From positions 434,001-498,000 of the forward strand of contig JADJAG010000008.1 in assembly GCA_016704325.1 (NCBI GenBank): a DNA stretch of 64,000 nucleotides, written 5' to 3'. This document shows, one piece after another, positions 49,543 through 60,400 of the stretch (position 1 is its first letter; each line of letters opens with the position of its first letter). A program made the position numbers and the translations under genes. This DNA is from Chitinophagaceae bacterium. Its GTDB lineage: Bacteria; Bacteroidota; Bacteroidia; Chitinophagales; UBA10324. The notes beneath the pieces were generated by a model. It ran no database searches. It was given only the letters and a program-made list of their open reading frames with translations, and had not been told where the DNA came from.

Positions 49543-50388
49543 CTATTCAGGCAAACTGTTGAAATGTTCGGGTGAAGTTACAAACACATCCACTCCATCT
49601 CCTGTATTAAGCATCAGCATATCACCATTAGCTGCGTCCGGCACCTGTTGATAGATGATGGCATCAAGCGAATCTTCTTTTACATTGCTATCATACACCA
49701 CTGCACGAAGTATTAGCGAAGATCCTTCTAATACAAATTTAGCTTCCCGAAGCGACATACCAATCAGGTTCGGTATCTCCACTTCTGTAATGCCTGAACC
49801 ATCTCCCAAAACAAGGTCGATTACCGAACCTTTACGAATCATTTCGCCGGGTGGAATCGGCTTTCCTTCAAAAAACTGGTCGAGTACCATGTTTTTAGCA
49901 AGGTCGGGCTGATAGGTTAGCTTACCTACTTTCATGTTATAGCTTGCCAGAATCATTGTGGCCTGCTTCAGTGAAGCATCCTTAAGATTCGGCATTTTTA
50001 CTTCCGGTGCCAGCTTTGCATTAATAGTCAGATATATCGCTCTTCCATCCTTCACTTTTGAATCTGCAGCCGGATTCTGACTCACCACACTCAATGCAGG
50101 TTTACCTGCATCATAGGTAGAATCTGCTATGGAATAAGCAAGATCACTCTTATGCAAGATTCTTTTTGCTTCTTCCAGCGACATGCCTTCCACTAAGGGC
50201 ACAGAAACGGATGCACCATGTTTTGTAAAGCTTCTTACAAATAAGGCAAATAATAAAACGACCACAAGATAGAAAGCAACGGCACCCAATAAGTTATATA
50301 GGATGGACCGTTTCCCGGTAGCTGATGTGGTTTTAGTTGGCACTATTGATTCGTTGTTTTTCGAGACTAAATTCCAAAATTTTATCAA
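49543..50388 (-). CDS. PASTA-domain membrane protein
   Basis: 281 residues (or 265 from a GTG at 50340, which would shrink the overlap with ddl from 56 to 8 bp and is my preferred alternative). One membrane segment (LLGAVAFYLVVVLLFALFV) followed by three PASTA repeats: SVPLVEGMSLEEAKRIL, KMPNLKDASLKQATMIL, EIPNLIGMSLREAKFVL. PASTA domains bind uncrosslinked peptidoglycan. Placement directly after the D-Ala-D-Ala ligase gene fits a cell-wall role. Confidence 0.88.
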   Translation of the reverse strand: MIKFWNLVSKNNESIVPTKTTSATGKRSILYNLLGAVAFYLVVVLLFALFVRSFTKHGASVSVPLVEGMSLEEAKRILHKSDLAYSIADSTYDAGKPALSVVSQNPAADSKVKDGRAIYLTINAKLAPEVKMPNLKDASLKQATMILASYNMKVGKLTYQPDLAKNMVLDQFFEGKPIPPGEMIRKGSVIDLVLGDGSGITEVEIPNLIGMSLREAKFVLEGSSLILRAVVYDSNVKEDSLDAIIYQQVPDAANGDMLMLNTGDGVDVFVTSPEHFNSLPE

Positions 50389-53023
50389 TAAAATCGAATG
50401 GCTTATACAGGTTGATTGCTGCCTGGTGGAAGATAACCGTAGCCGGTGTCATGCCCGGTAACGAGTTCACTTCGATTATTATTGTTTCTACCCTGCCGTC
50501 ATCAAAGATGCGGACAAATGCATCGATGCGGCAGTAACCGCTTACATTCAGAATTCTTGCTACCCTTTCGAGATCTGATTTAACGATTGATGCAATGCGA
50601 TTATATTCCACGCCCTCTTTAGCAAACCTTGCCGGAGTTATGTTTTGACCTTGACCTGCCAGAAATTTCTCTTCCAGCGAAAGTACTTCTTCGCCTGCCA
50701 AAGCTTCTGAAGGCTCAAATACTTCGAACTCCATTCCGCCCTTACCATTCAATTTTGTAAGCATGCCTCCCGTAATTTCCAGGAAATGAGTGGCACCCTT
50801 ACGCGTGATCAGTTCTTCTGCTAATAGTTGTTGCTTGCGCGGAAACTCTTCTCCCGGTTTTAAACCCAGCGCCTCAGCAAATTTTTTGGGATACGATTCC
50901 TTATCTCTGAAAAGCAGCTCACAGAAAGCATCCAATTCTTCGCGTGATTTTATTTTTTTAACGGCAGAACTGCAACCATCATCCACCGGTTTGCATATGA
51001 ATGGATAGTGTAAGGTCGCCAATATTCCATCATAAAATTTCTCTTTATCCTGCTGCCAATCCTGTTTATTCAGCTGCAAATGTTCAGCAACCAGGAAACC
51101 ATGTTGCCGAAGTATTTCATTGGTTTGGTATTTATTGATCGTGATTTGCGAAGAAGCAACACCGGAACCATTGTATGGAATATGCAATTCGTCCAGCTCG
51201 GATTGCAACTGTCCGTCTTCTCCCGGTCTTCCGTGCAATGCAATGAAGACAGCATCCACCTGTTCTTTCAGGTCTTGCAATGATAATTGTTTAGGTTCAA
51301 AAACAACTGTTGCAGAAGCATACTTCTCGGTTAACCGGCGACATTGCTTTTTAATCCTTTCCACCACCGGATGTTTCTTGAAATGGAGAATTTTCTCTCT
51401 GATATCATCCGCATTGTCTTTCAGTAAAAGGTTAACCGGAATCTGGTATAATGCATATTCCTTTTCATTACCTATCAGGAAAACAGGAATAGGTTCATAC
51501 TTAGTAGAGGAAGCCAGCTTTTCAAAAATATTTCTTCCGCTTTCTACGGAAATATGACGTTCTGAAGAGTAGCCACCTAATATCACGGCAATTTTTTTCT
51601 TCACCCCAGATTGATTTTTCAAACCGGCAATCTGCTCATCCAATAACAACAACAGCAATCTTAATCCTGTAGTATGCGATTGCGATTGAATTCGTTCTGC
51701 TATGGAGGTGCGAATAATATAAGTGAGAAACTGCGAAGGATTTAAACCGATTTCCGCTGCTTGGTGAAAGAAGAAAGAGGAAGGCAACATGCCTGATGTG
51801 GTGTTCGGATCGTTGAGGAATATCTTTTTGTCCTTTCTGATGAATCCATCAATGCGTGCATACACATGAAACCCGAAAAACAGGAACAAAGCTTCACAAT
51901 CCTCACGGATTCTTTCTATATCTTCTTTAGGAAGATCTATCGGTGTCACCTTACGGGTAAGGCCTGGCAAATATTTTGAACGGTAGTCAAAAACTTCCCT
52001 GCCCTTTCTTATTTCAGTAGGAGGTAATGCAACAGGCTTATCCGCTTCATTCCTTATTACGATACAGGAAAATTCAGTGCCATCAATAAATGCTTCCAGC
52101 TGCACTTCCTGTTCTTCATAGATGCTTTCCAGAAGGAGCGTTTCGTTTGAAGTGCTGAAATGGGTTTTGATAAACTGCAACAATGCTTCCGGATGGTAAA
52201 TAACCCTATTGCCGATAGCGCATGGAATACCCGTTCCGTCCTTTATCTCCGAAAAGTTAGCAACCCATTCAATTTGTTCTTCTGCTGAAAAAATACTCCA
52301 TTCCGCTGCCGTAAGTCTGCGAATAAAAAAAGCTGCATCAACAGCCTGCATGAAGAGTTTTTCCTTTTTGCTTCTCACTATCGTGACGCCAATAGAAGAT
52401 CCCTGATTGGCAGGACGCACCACCATGGGCAATCCTATTTTTCGTTGTGCCTGGCTGAAGATCCGCTTCACATCGGTTGCCAGCAGCCATTCCTTTCTCT
52501 TAATTACCACACTTTTGGCAACCTGGAGGCCGGCTTCCTTCATCATGCTTTTCTGGAATACCTTATTCATGCCTATAGAGGAAGGTAGAATGCCGGAACC
52601 GGAATAGGGAATATGCAACCACTCCAGTATTCCCTGTATGGAACCATCTTCACCACCGGCTCCATGCAAAGCAAGGAAACCAAAGTCAATCAACTCTTTC
52701 AGATCTTCTACAGAAAGCTTTTTGCCCACCTTGCTGATCAGTTCCTGCAAGGCCTCCGGAGCAAGATCACCAAGTGACTCCAGGTAAAGTTGGAAGTTAT
52801 GGTTACTATGGGGAAGCGTAGAAATGGGTGGATAAAAATCACGTATGGTGCCTTTGTAGATGTATTGCCAGTTGAGCAGGATAAAATTACCCTTTGAATC
52901 AACAAAGATGGGAACAGGTTCAAACAGGTTTTTGTCGAGATTGTCGTACACCGTCCTGCCACCTGCAAAAGAGATTTCACGCTCACGGGATGCCCCGCCA
53001 AAAAAGATACCGATACGAATCAT
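50333..53023 (-). CDS. ddl: tandem (two-domain) D-alanine-D-alanine ligase
   Basis: About 896 residues with two ATP-grasp Ddl units in one chain. Unit 1 begins RIGIFFGGASREREISFAGG; unit 2 begins about residue 476, KIAVILGGYSSERHISVESG. Each has its own ATP-binding and C-terminal regions (unit 1 HAGG-type LHGAGGEDGSIQG and DPNTTSGMLPSSFFFHQA; unit 2 LHGRPGEDGQLQS and EVNSLPGMTPATVIFHQA). A normal Ddl is ~310-370 residues. A start at 53023 (MIRIGIFFGG) is more likely than 53032. Makes D-Ala-D-Ala for peptidoglycan. The two units are diverged, so one may have a different specificity or a structural role. Confidence 0.88.
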   Translation of the reverse strand: MIRIGIFFGGASREREISFAGGRTVYDNLDKNLFEPVPIFVDSKGNFILLNWQYIYKGTIRDFYPPISTLPHSNHNFQLYLESLGDLAPEALQELISKVGKKLSVEDLKELIDFGFLALHGAGGEDGSIQGILEWLHIPYSGSGILPSSIGMNKVFQKSMMKEAGLQVAKSVVIKRKEWLLATDVKRIFSQAQRKIGLPMVVRPANQGSSIGVTIVRSKKEKLFMQAVDAAFFIRRLTAAEWSIFSAEEQIEWVANFSEIKDGTGIPCAIGNRVIYHPEALLQFIKTHFSTSNETLLLESIYEEQEVQLEAFIDGTEFSCIVIRNEADKPVALPPTEIRKGREVFDYRSKYLPGLTRKVTPIDLPKEDIERIREDCEALFLFFGFHVYARIDGFIRKDKKIFLNDPNTTSGMLPSSFFFHQAAEIGLNPSQFLTYIIRTSIAERIQSQSHTTGLRLLLLLLDEQIAGLKNQSGVKKKIAVILGGYSSERHISVESGRNIFEKLASSTKYEPIPVFLIGNEKEYALYQIPVNLLLKDNADDIREKILHFKKHPVVERIKKQCRRLTEKYASATVVFEPKQLSLQDLKEQVDAVFIALHGRPGEDGQLQSELDELHIPYNGSGVASSQITINKYQTNEILRQHGFLVAEHLQLNKQDWQQDKEKFYDGILATLHYPFICKPVDDGCSSAVKKIKSREELDAFCELLFRDKESYPKKFAEALGLKPGEEFPRKQQLLAEELITRKGATHFLEITGGMLTKLNGKGGMEFEVFEPSEALAGEEVLSLEEKFLAGQGQNITPARFAKEGVEYNRIASIVKSDLERVARILNVSGYCRIDAFVRIFDDGRVETIIIEVNSLPGMTPATVIFHQAAINLYKPFDFIDKILEFSLEKQRINSAN

Positions 53024-53075
53024 GAGGCGCAAAGGTAATGAACGGATTAGAATGGGATAGCAGGAAGAAGATATT

Positions 53076-53330
53076 GGGTGTACGACAAGTCGTTCATCTT
53101 TTAAAGCAATATTTGGTGGGTTAAATTGATAAATGGCTAAATGGCTAAATGGTTAAATTGCTAAATGGTTAAATTGCTGCGGCGAAGCCGGTCACTTGCA
53201 CATTCATTATGTCGTTGCCTAAAATAGGTTGACCAATTTAAACTTATTTTCAATTTTATATTGAAACTTGCTATGTCTTAAGTCTTGGGTCTTGATTCTT
53301 GATTCTTGACTTGCACAGCTGGCGCTACCC
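53076..53330. mobile_element. mosaic element with one recognisable inverted end
   Basis: Begins GGGTGTACGACAAGTCG, similar to the left end of the 28354 copy, then AAATGGCTAAATGG words, TTTAAATTGCTGCGGCGAAGC module, AAATAGGTTGACC, and CTTAAGTCTTGGGTCTT. The right end is unclear (a CAGCTGGCGCTACCC near 53320-53335 resembles the right-end sequence of the 31346 copy). No target duplication found. Lies between the divergent ddl and sulfatase genes. Confidence 0.6.
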
Positions 53331-53596
53331 GTCCATTCCCATACCCTTAAAAACGCATATGTTTCCATAAAAAAACCGGTAACTATTACTATTTCTTTTC
53401 GTTAATTTACCACCTTAAGATGACACAACATTTACCCCGGAAATTGATGAATCAAATTGTTACGTATTATTTGCATATTACAAATGCTTGTCGCGGCCTT
53501 GCAAAAGGTTTTGACTTAATTGGCAATTATGGCAACCCGGCCTTTTTGTACCGGCAAAAACCCTTCCTCTCATTTTGTAAGTCGAAATGCAGCCAT
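53331..53596. other. leader region of the sulfatase gene
   Basis: The reading frame is open from an ATG at 53420, but the signal peptide begins at 53597, so the ATG upstream is unlikely to be used. No clean promoter was found. Confidence 0.4.
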
Positions 53597-56500
53597 ATGA
53601 ATTTGTTTTACCTGCTGATTGCATGGCTATGCCTGTTCGCATTTCCTGCTATGGCTCAACCCGGAAGTGCCAAGCCTAATATTGTGGTGATTGTTTTGGA
53701 TGATGCACGGTATGATATGTTTAAGGCCAATGGCGGTCCTGCATTTTTCAATACGCCTGCAGTTGACCGGCTTACAGAAGAAGGAGCGAATTTTAAGTTT
53801 ACAGGCGCTACGACTTCCCTGTGCACTCCCAGCAGGGCTTCCATCTACACCGGTTTATATGCCCATCACCACGGGGCAATAGAAAATAATGCTTCGCCAA
53901 AAGCCGGACTTCCTTACATATCGTCCATCCTGCAGGACAATGGTTATAAAACCGCTTTTATCGGAAAGTGGTTGCTGGATTATCATGTACCTGACGACCC
54001 TGTTGGATTTGACTACTGGGCAGTTACCGATTCCATCGAACATGATAGCCTGGTGATGCGGTTCAAAGATGGATCTACCGTGTATTACGCAGAACATGAA
54101 GCAGAAGTGTATACCAACCTTGGGTTGAACTTTGTGGAAAACATGGTGCCTGATGAAACACCATGGGCACTCTTTCTTTTTTATCGCTTTCCACACAGTC
54201 CGTACGAACCAATGCCGGGCCATGAGACGCTATATCAGCAGTCGACAATAAACTTTCCAACCAATAACAAACCCTATACAAAAGATTTCCCCTCTTACCT
54301 CTATCCCGGTCATTTATTCGAAGGTGATTCTACGGAACTGGACCAGGTAATCAGGGATTATTATGAAAATGGCCAGGCTGCGGAATACAGCGTGGATACG
54401 GTATTGAAATACCTGGAACAGCAACAGATACTTGACAGCACGCTTATTATTTTTTCCAGCGATAATGGATACTTGCTTGGTGAACATGGTATGGAGAAGA
54501 AGGTGCTTGCTTATGAAGAATCCTTACGGCTTCCGCTTTTCGTTCGATACCCTGCCTGGTTTGCGCCGGGTACAGTAGTAGATTATGAGATTGCTGCAAA
54601 CATCGATATAGCTACTACCCTGCTCGATGCAGCCGGTATTCCGGACACTTTTAATATGGATGGTGTATCACTGCATCAATTAGCACAAGGGCAGGTACAC
54701 AGAAAATATTTCTATTATGAGAACTACCTGGAAGCGGGAAATAAATGGCTGGCCGTACGCTCTTTGGACTACATGTATATCTTCAGCTTGTGCAAAGACG
54801 AAACTGAAGAGTTTTTTGATCTCAATATTGATCCCGAACAAAATACCAACCTCATCTTTGATCCGAATTATACTGCGCTCATTGAATCATTCCGGCTTAA
54901 ACTCGACAGCCTTCGGTTAGCAACCGGAGATACCTTGGAATTGGATCTGGGTAAGTGCAAACTAGAGTCAGCTTATTTTGCCGATGTTGATGGCGATCAG
55001 TATGGCAATGCTGATATAAGAAAAGATTCAATTGCACAACCGGTAGGTTATGTTTCGGATACTACAGACTGTAATGATAACAATGCTGCAATCTATCCCG
55101 GAGCCATAGAAACTTGCAATAGCTTAGACGACAATTGTAATGGAGCTATTGATGAAGGATTGTTCATCACGTATTACACAGATGCTGATGTGGATACTTT
55201 CGGCAGTAACCAGGGTGCCGGCATTTCTCTTTGTAATGATCCGGGGAATGGCTTTTCAACGAACAACGATGATTGCAATGATTTGAATGCAGCAATACAT
55301 CCCGGAATTCTTGAAAGTTGTAATGGTATTGATGATAACTGCAACCTTGCAGTAGATGAAGGGTTAACTTTTGAGACCTACTATGTTGACCTTGATCTGG
55401 ATTTATACGGAGACTTGTCATCGTCCGGTATATCACTGTGCAATAATCCGGGATCGGGGTATTCGGAAAATAATTTTGATTGTGATGATGAAAGTGCATT
55501 CATCAATCCCGGATCGAATGAAATATGCAATGGCCTGGATGACAACTGCACAGGTACAGCTGATGATGGTTTAATATTTATTACCTACTATCCTGATTTG
55601 GACAATGACAGTTATGGTGATGTAAACAATATGGGTAGTACCCTTTGTATAGATCCGGGCTTTGGTTTTATCTCCAATAATTTTGATTGTGATGATACTA
55701 ATGAAGAAATCAATCCGGCTCAAATTGAAATTTGCAATGGCCTTGATGATAATTGCAGCGGAACGGCAGATGATGGTTTAGTTTTCGAAACGTATTTCCC
55801 CGACCTTGACAATGATAGTTTCGGTGATGAAAATGTGAATGGTATTTCACTATGCAATGATCCCGGTGTAGGTTTCGTCACCAATAACCTGGATTGTAAT
55901 GATGAGCCCGGCGTTGGCGCAACGATCAACCCAGCTGCTACAGAACTTTGTAATGGACTGGATGATAATTGCAATGCAACTGCAGATGACGGACTCACCT
56001 TTTTGATTTACTATGCAGATCTCGACCATGATAATTATGGTGCTGATTCAGATACAGGTAACTCGCTTTGCAATGATCCGGGAATTGATTTTTCTACCAA
56101 CAACTTAGATTGTAATGACGGAAATGCACAAGTCAATCCTTTGGTGGCTGAGATTTGTAACAGTATAGATGATAACTGTAATGGTACTGCAGATGACGGC
56201 CTTGTTTTCATTTCGTATTACCCTGACCTTGACAATGACAATTATGGTGATCTGAATGATGATGTAGTTTCATTGTGCATAGATCCGGGTTCAGGATATT
56301 CCACCAATAACCTGGATTGTGATGACGGAAATGCTTTGATTAATCCCGCGGCGATAGAAACTTGTAATAGCATTGATGATGATTGTAATGGAGCTGCTGA
56401 TGATGGCCTTGTATTCGTTACGTATTACATTGATGTTGATAATGACCATTTCGGTGATCAATTAAATACAGGTAACTCACTCTGTATTAACCCGGGGCTG

Positions 56501-57373
56501 GGATTCTCTTCTAATAACCTGGATTGTAATGACCTGAATGATGCTATCAACCCCGGTGAGCCGGAAGTATGCAATAGTTTAGATGATAACTGCAATGGTG
56601 CTTCTGATGAAGGATTAATTTTCATCACCTACTACATCGATCTGGACAATGACAATTATGGCGATTTATCGGCACCGGGAAACTCTCTTTGCGATAGTCC
56701 TGGAATTGGATTCTCCACCAATAACCTTGATTGTAATGATGGAAATGCATCAATAAACCCTGCTGCTGCCGAAAGTTGCAATGAAACAGATGACAACTGT
56801 AATGGAACAACGGATGATAATTTGGTCTTCATAACCTATTACACAGATCTTGATAATGACAGCTTTGGAGATGTCGCAGACAATGGAAATGCTCTTTGTA
56901 ACAATCCCGGCGCTGGTTATTCAACCAACAATACCGATTGTAACGATGGCAGCATCGAAATTAATCCTGCTGCTTTAGAAATTTGCAATGCAATTGACGA
57001 CAACTGCAACGGAACAACAGATGATGGACTAATTTTTATAAACTATTATGCAGATCTGGATGGTGACAACTTTGGTGATCTCTCTGATGTTGGAAATGCA
57101 TTCTGTAGCAATCCCGGCGCCGGCTTTTCAGTAAATAACCTGGATTGCAATGATGCAAGTGGATTGATTAATCCTGCTGCAACCGAAAGCTGCAATGCAA
57201 TCGATGACAACTGCAATGGAACGGCTGATGATGGATTAACCTTCATTACTTATTACGCAGATCTGGATAATGATAGTTTTGGAGGATTTACTGATCTGGC
57301 AGTTCACTTTGCAACAATCCCGGAACCGGCTTCTCAACAAACAATGCGGATTGCAATGATGCAAGTGCATTGA
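53597..57373 (+). CDS. secreted sulfatase fused to MopE-type repeats, first segment
   Basis: Start at 53597 chosen for the signal peptide MNLFYLLIAWLCLFAFPAMAQ. Residues ~27-450 form a sulfatase domain: VIVLDDARYD (metal Asp pair 35-36), the formylglycine site C76-TPSR in SLCTPSRASIYTG, and the SSDNGYLLGEHG metal/substrate motif near 289. From about residue 490, 11 repeats of a ~69-residue unit follow (CNSLDDNCNG..., DLDNDSYGD, DCND, INPAA). The frame breaks near 57290-57373 in a stretch missing many bases compared with other units. Sulfatase + MopE repeat fusion is unusual; likely an extracellular, metal-binding, polysaccharide-acting protein exported with T9SS help, but no sorting domain is visible because the gene continues past the window. 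Confidence 0.88.
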   Translation: MNLFYLLIAWLCLFAFPAMAQPGSAKPNIVVIVLDDARYDMFKANGGPAFFNTPAVDRLTEEGANFKFTGATTSLCTPSRASIYTGLYAHHHGAIENNASPKAGLPYISSILQDNGYKTAFIGKWLLDYHVPDDPVGFDYWAVTDSIEHDSLVMRFKDGSTVYYAEHEAEVYTNLGLNFVENMVPDETPWALFLFYRFPHSPYEPMPGHETLYQQSTINFPTNNKPYTKDFPSYLYPGHLFEGDSTELDQVIRDYYENGQAAEYSVDTVLKYLEQQQILDSTLIIFSSDNGYLLGEHGMEKKVLAYEESLRLPLFVRYPAWFAPGTVVDYEIAANIDIATTLLDAAGIPDTFNMDGVSLHQLAQGQVHRKYFYYENYLEAGNKWLAVRSLDYMYIFSLCKDETEEFFDLNIDPEQNTNLIFDPNYTALIESFRLKLDSLRLATGDTLELDLGKCKLESAYFADVDGDQYGNADIRKDSIAQPVGYVSDTTDCNDNNAAIYPGAIETCNSLDDNCNGAIDEGLFITYYTDADVDTFGSNQGAGISLCNDPGNGFSTNNDDCNDLNAAIHPGILESCNGIDDNCNLAVDEGLTFETYYVDLDLDLYGDLSSSGISLCNNPGSGYSENNFDCDDESAFINPGSNEICNGLDDNCTGTADDGLIFITYYPDLDNDSYGDVNNMGSTLCIDPGFGFISNNFDCDDTNEEINPAQIEICNGLDDNCSGTADDGLVFETYFPDLDNDSFGDENVNGISLCNDPGVGFVTNNLDCNDEPGVGATINPAATELCNGLDDNCNATADDGLTFLIYYADLDHDNYGADSDTGNSLCNDPGIDFSTNNLDCNDGNAQVNPLVAEICNSIDDNCNGTADDGLVFISYYPDLDNDNYGDLNDDVVSLCIDPGSGYSTNNLDCDDGNALINPAAIETCNSIDDDCNGAADDGLVFVTYYIDVDNDHFGDQLNTGNSLCINPGLGFSSNNLDCNDLNDAINPGEPEVCNSLDDNCNGASDEGLIFITYYIDLDNDNYGDLSAPGNSLCDSPGIGFSTNNLDCNDGNASINPAAAESCNETDDNCNGTTDDNLVFITYYTDLDNDSFGDVADNGNALCNNPGAGYSTNNTDCNDGSIEINPAALEICNAIDDNCNGTTDDGLIFINYYADLDGDNFGDLSDVGNAFCSNPGAGFSVNNLDCNDASGLINPAATESCNAIDDNCNGTADDGLTFITYYADLDNDSFGGFTDLAVHFATIPEPASQQTMRIAMMQVH

Positions 57374-57487
57374 TCAATCCGGCTGCTGAAGGCAGTAGAA
57401 TGGAATCGATGATAACGCAATGGAACGGCAGACGGATTAACCTTCATTACTGTATATCTGGATAATGACAATTTTGGAGTCTCACCG
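57374..57487 (+). other. damaged repeat unit between reading-frame segments
   Basis: Recognisable repeat fragments (GGAATCGATGATAACGCAATGG, an incomplete DDNCNG; CTGGATAATGACAATTTTGG) with bases missing at several places. This looks like consensus error in a repeat rather than a non-repeat insert. Confidence 0.7.
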
Positions 57488-60400
57488 ATGCTGGAACTTC
57501 ACTTTGCAAGGCTTCAGCGATTGCACATGCAAGCATTGATCAATCCATCTGCTGCTGAAAGCTGCAATGGAATCGATGACAACTGCAATGGAACAACTGA
57601 TGATGGATTAACATTCACCACTTATTACGCCGATCTGGATAATGACAATTTTGGAGATCTCAGTGATGCTGGAACTTCACTTTGCAATAATCCCGGATTT
57701 GGTTTCTCAATAAATAATACTGATTGCAATGATGGAAACATTGCAATCAATCCTGCGGCAACAGAAAGTTGTAATGGAATTGATGATAACTGCAACGGAA
57801 CTGCAGATGACGGATTAACCTTCATCACTTATTACGCCGATCTGGATAATGACAATTTTGGAGATCTCAGTGATGCTGGAACTTCACTTTGCAATAATCC
57901 CGGAGTTGGCTTTTCCACTAACAATGCTGATTGCAACGATGCAAGTGCATTGATCAATCCATCTGCTACTGAAAGCTGTAATGGAATCGATGATAACTGC
58001 AACGGAACGGCAGATGACGGATTAACCTTCATCACTTATTACACCGATCTTGATAATGACAATTTTGGAGATCTCAGTGATGCTGGAACTTCACTTTGCA
58101 ATAATCCCGGGTTTGGCTTCTCAACTAACAATACTGATTGCAACGATGCAAGTGCATTGATCAATCCATCTGCTACTGAAAGCTGTAACGGAATCGATGA
58201 TAACTGCAACGGAACAACTGATGATGGATTAACCTTCATCACTTATTACAGTGATCTGGATATTGACAGCTTTGGAGATCTCACTGATGCTGGAACTTCA
58301 CTTTGCAATAATCCCGGAGTTGGCTTCTCAACTAATAATGCTGATTGCAACGATGCAAGTGCATTGATCAATCCATCTGCTACTGAAAGCTGTAATGGAA
58401 TCGATGACAACTGTAACGGAACTACTGATGACGGATTAACCTTCATCACTTATTACGCCGATCTGGATAATGACAATTTTGGAGATCTCGCTGATGCTGG
58501 AACTTCACTTTGCAATAATCCCGGGTTTGGTTTCTCAACTAGCAATACTGATTGCAACGATGCAAGTCCATTGATCAATCCATCTGCTACTGAAAGCTGT
58601 AATGGAATTGACGATAATTGCAATGGAACAACTGATGATGGATTAACCTTCATCACTTATTACGTCGATCTGGATAATGACAATTTTGGAGATCTCACTG
58701 ATGCCGGAACTTCACTTTGCAATAATCCCGGAGTTGGCTTCTCAACTAATAATGCTGATTGCAACGATGCAAGTGCATTGATCAATCCATCTGCTACTGA
58801 AAGCTGTAATGGAATCGATGACAACTGTAACGGAACTACTGATGACGGATTAACCTTCATCACTTATTATGCCGATCTGGATAATGACAATTTCGGAGAT
58901 CTCAGTGATGCTGGAACTTCACTTTGCAATAATCCCGGGTTTGGTTTCTCAATAAATAATTCCGATTGTAATGATGGAAACATTGCAATCAATCCTGCGG
59001 CAACAGAAAGCTGTAACGGAATCGATGACAACTGCAATGGAACAACTGATGATGGATTAATATTCACCACTTACTATCTGGATTTTGATCATGATAACTA
59101 CGGCGATCAATCCACTACCGGAATTCTGTTTTGCAATGATCCCGGTTCCGGATTTTCAATAAACAATTTGGATTGCAATGATGCAACGGCAACAATCAAT
59201 CCGGCTTCCATTGAATTTTGCAATGCCATTGATGATAATTGCAATAGTACAGTTGATGAAGGATTGGTTTTCATAACCTACTTTGCTGATATTGATCATG
59301 ATAATTTCGGTGATCAATCTGATACCGGAAATTCATTATGCAATGACCCGGGCTTTGGATACTCCATCAATAATTTGGATTGTAATGATGATCCCGCCGA
59401 TGGCGGTGCTATTAATCCGGCTTCCGCAGAAAGTTGTAATGGAATTGATGACAACTGTAATTTGGCAGTAGACGATGGAGTCCTTTTTGTAACTTATTAT
59501 TCAGATGCTGATAGTGATGGATTTGGTGATTGGGCGGATGGAGGCGTGTCGCTTTGTGACAATCCAGGTATTGCCTATGCGACCAATAACGAAGATTGCA
59601 ATGATACTAATAATGCAATCAATCCTTCTTCAACTGAAACATGTAACCAGGTAGACGATAATTGCAATGGAGCTACTGACGAAGGTCTCCTTTTCACTAC
59701 TTATTATCCGGATCAGGATAGTGATGGCTTTGGTGACTTATTTATTACCGGAATTGCCTTGTGCAGTAATCCCGGTCCGGGCTTTATTGATAACAATGAT
59801 GATTGTTACGATTTTAATAATGCCATCAATCCTTCCGCAACAGAATCCTGTAACAGTATTGATGATAACTGTAATAGCACAACCGATGAAGGACTCTCCT
59901 ATATCACTTACTACACCGATACTGACCATGATGGATATGGAAACATTTCCGCAACCGGAGTTTTACTTTGTAGTGATCCTGGTATCGGTTATGCCGGTAA
60001 TAACAACGATTGCAATGATGTAATAGCAGCAATCAATCCTGCTCAAACAGAAGACTGCAACAGTATAGATGATAACTGCAACGCATCGATAGATGAAGGA
60101 CTCCTCTTCATTACATACTATACTGATCTGGACAATGACAGCTATGGTGATGCTTTCGACCCTGGCATTTCGCTTTGCAGCAGTCCCGGAACCGGATTCG
60201 CAACCAACAATACGGATTGCAATGATAATCCTGCTGATGGAGCATTGATAAATCCCGCAGCTGCCGAAAGTTGTAATGGAATCGATGATAATTGCAATGG
60301 AACAAGCGATGATGGATTAGTTTTTGTAACTTATTATGTTGACCAGGATAATGACAGTTTTGGAAATTTACTCGATAGTGGAAACTCTTTATGCATTAAT

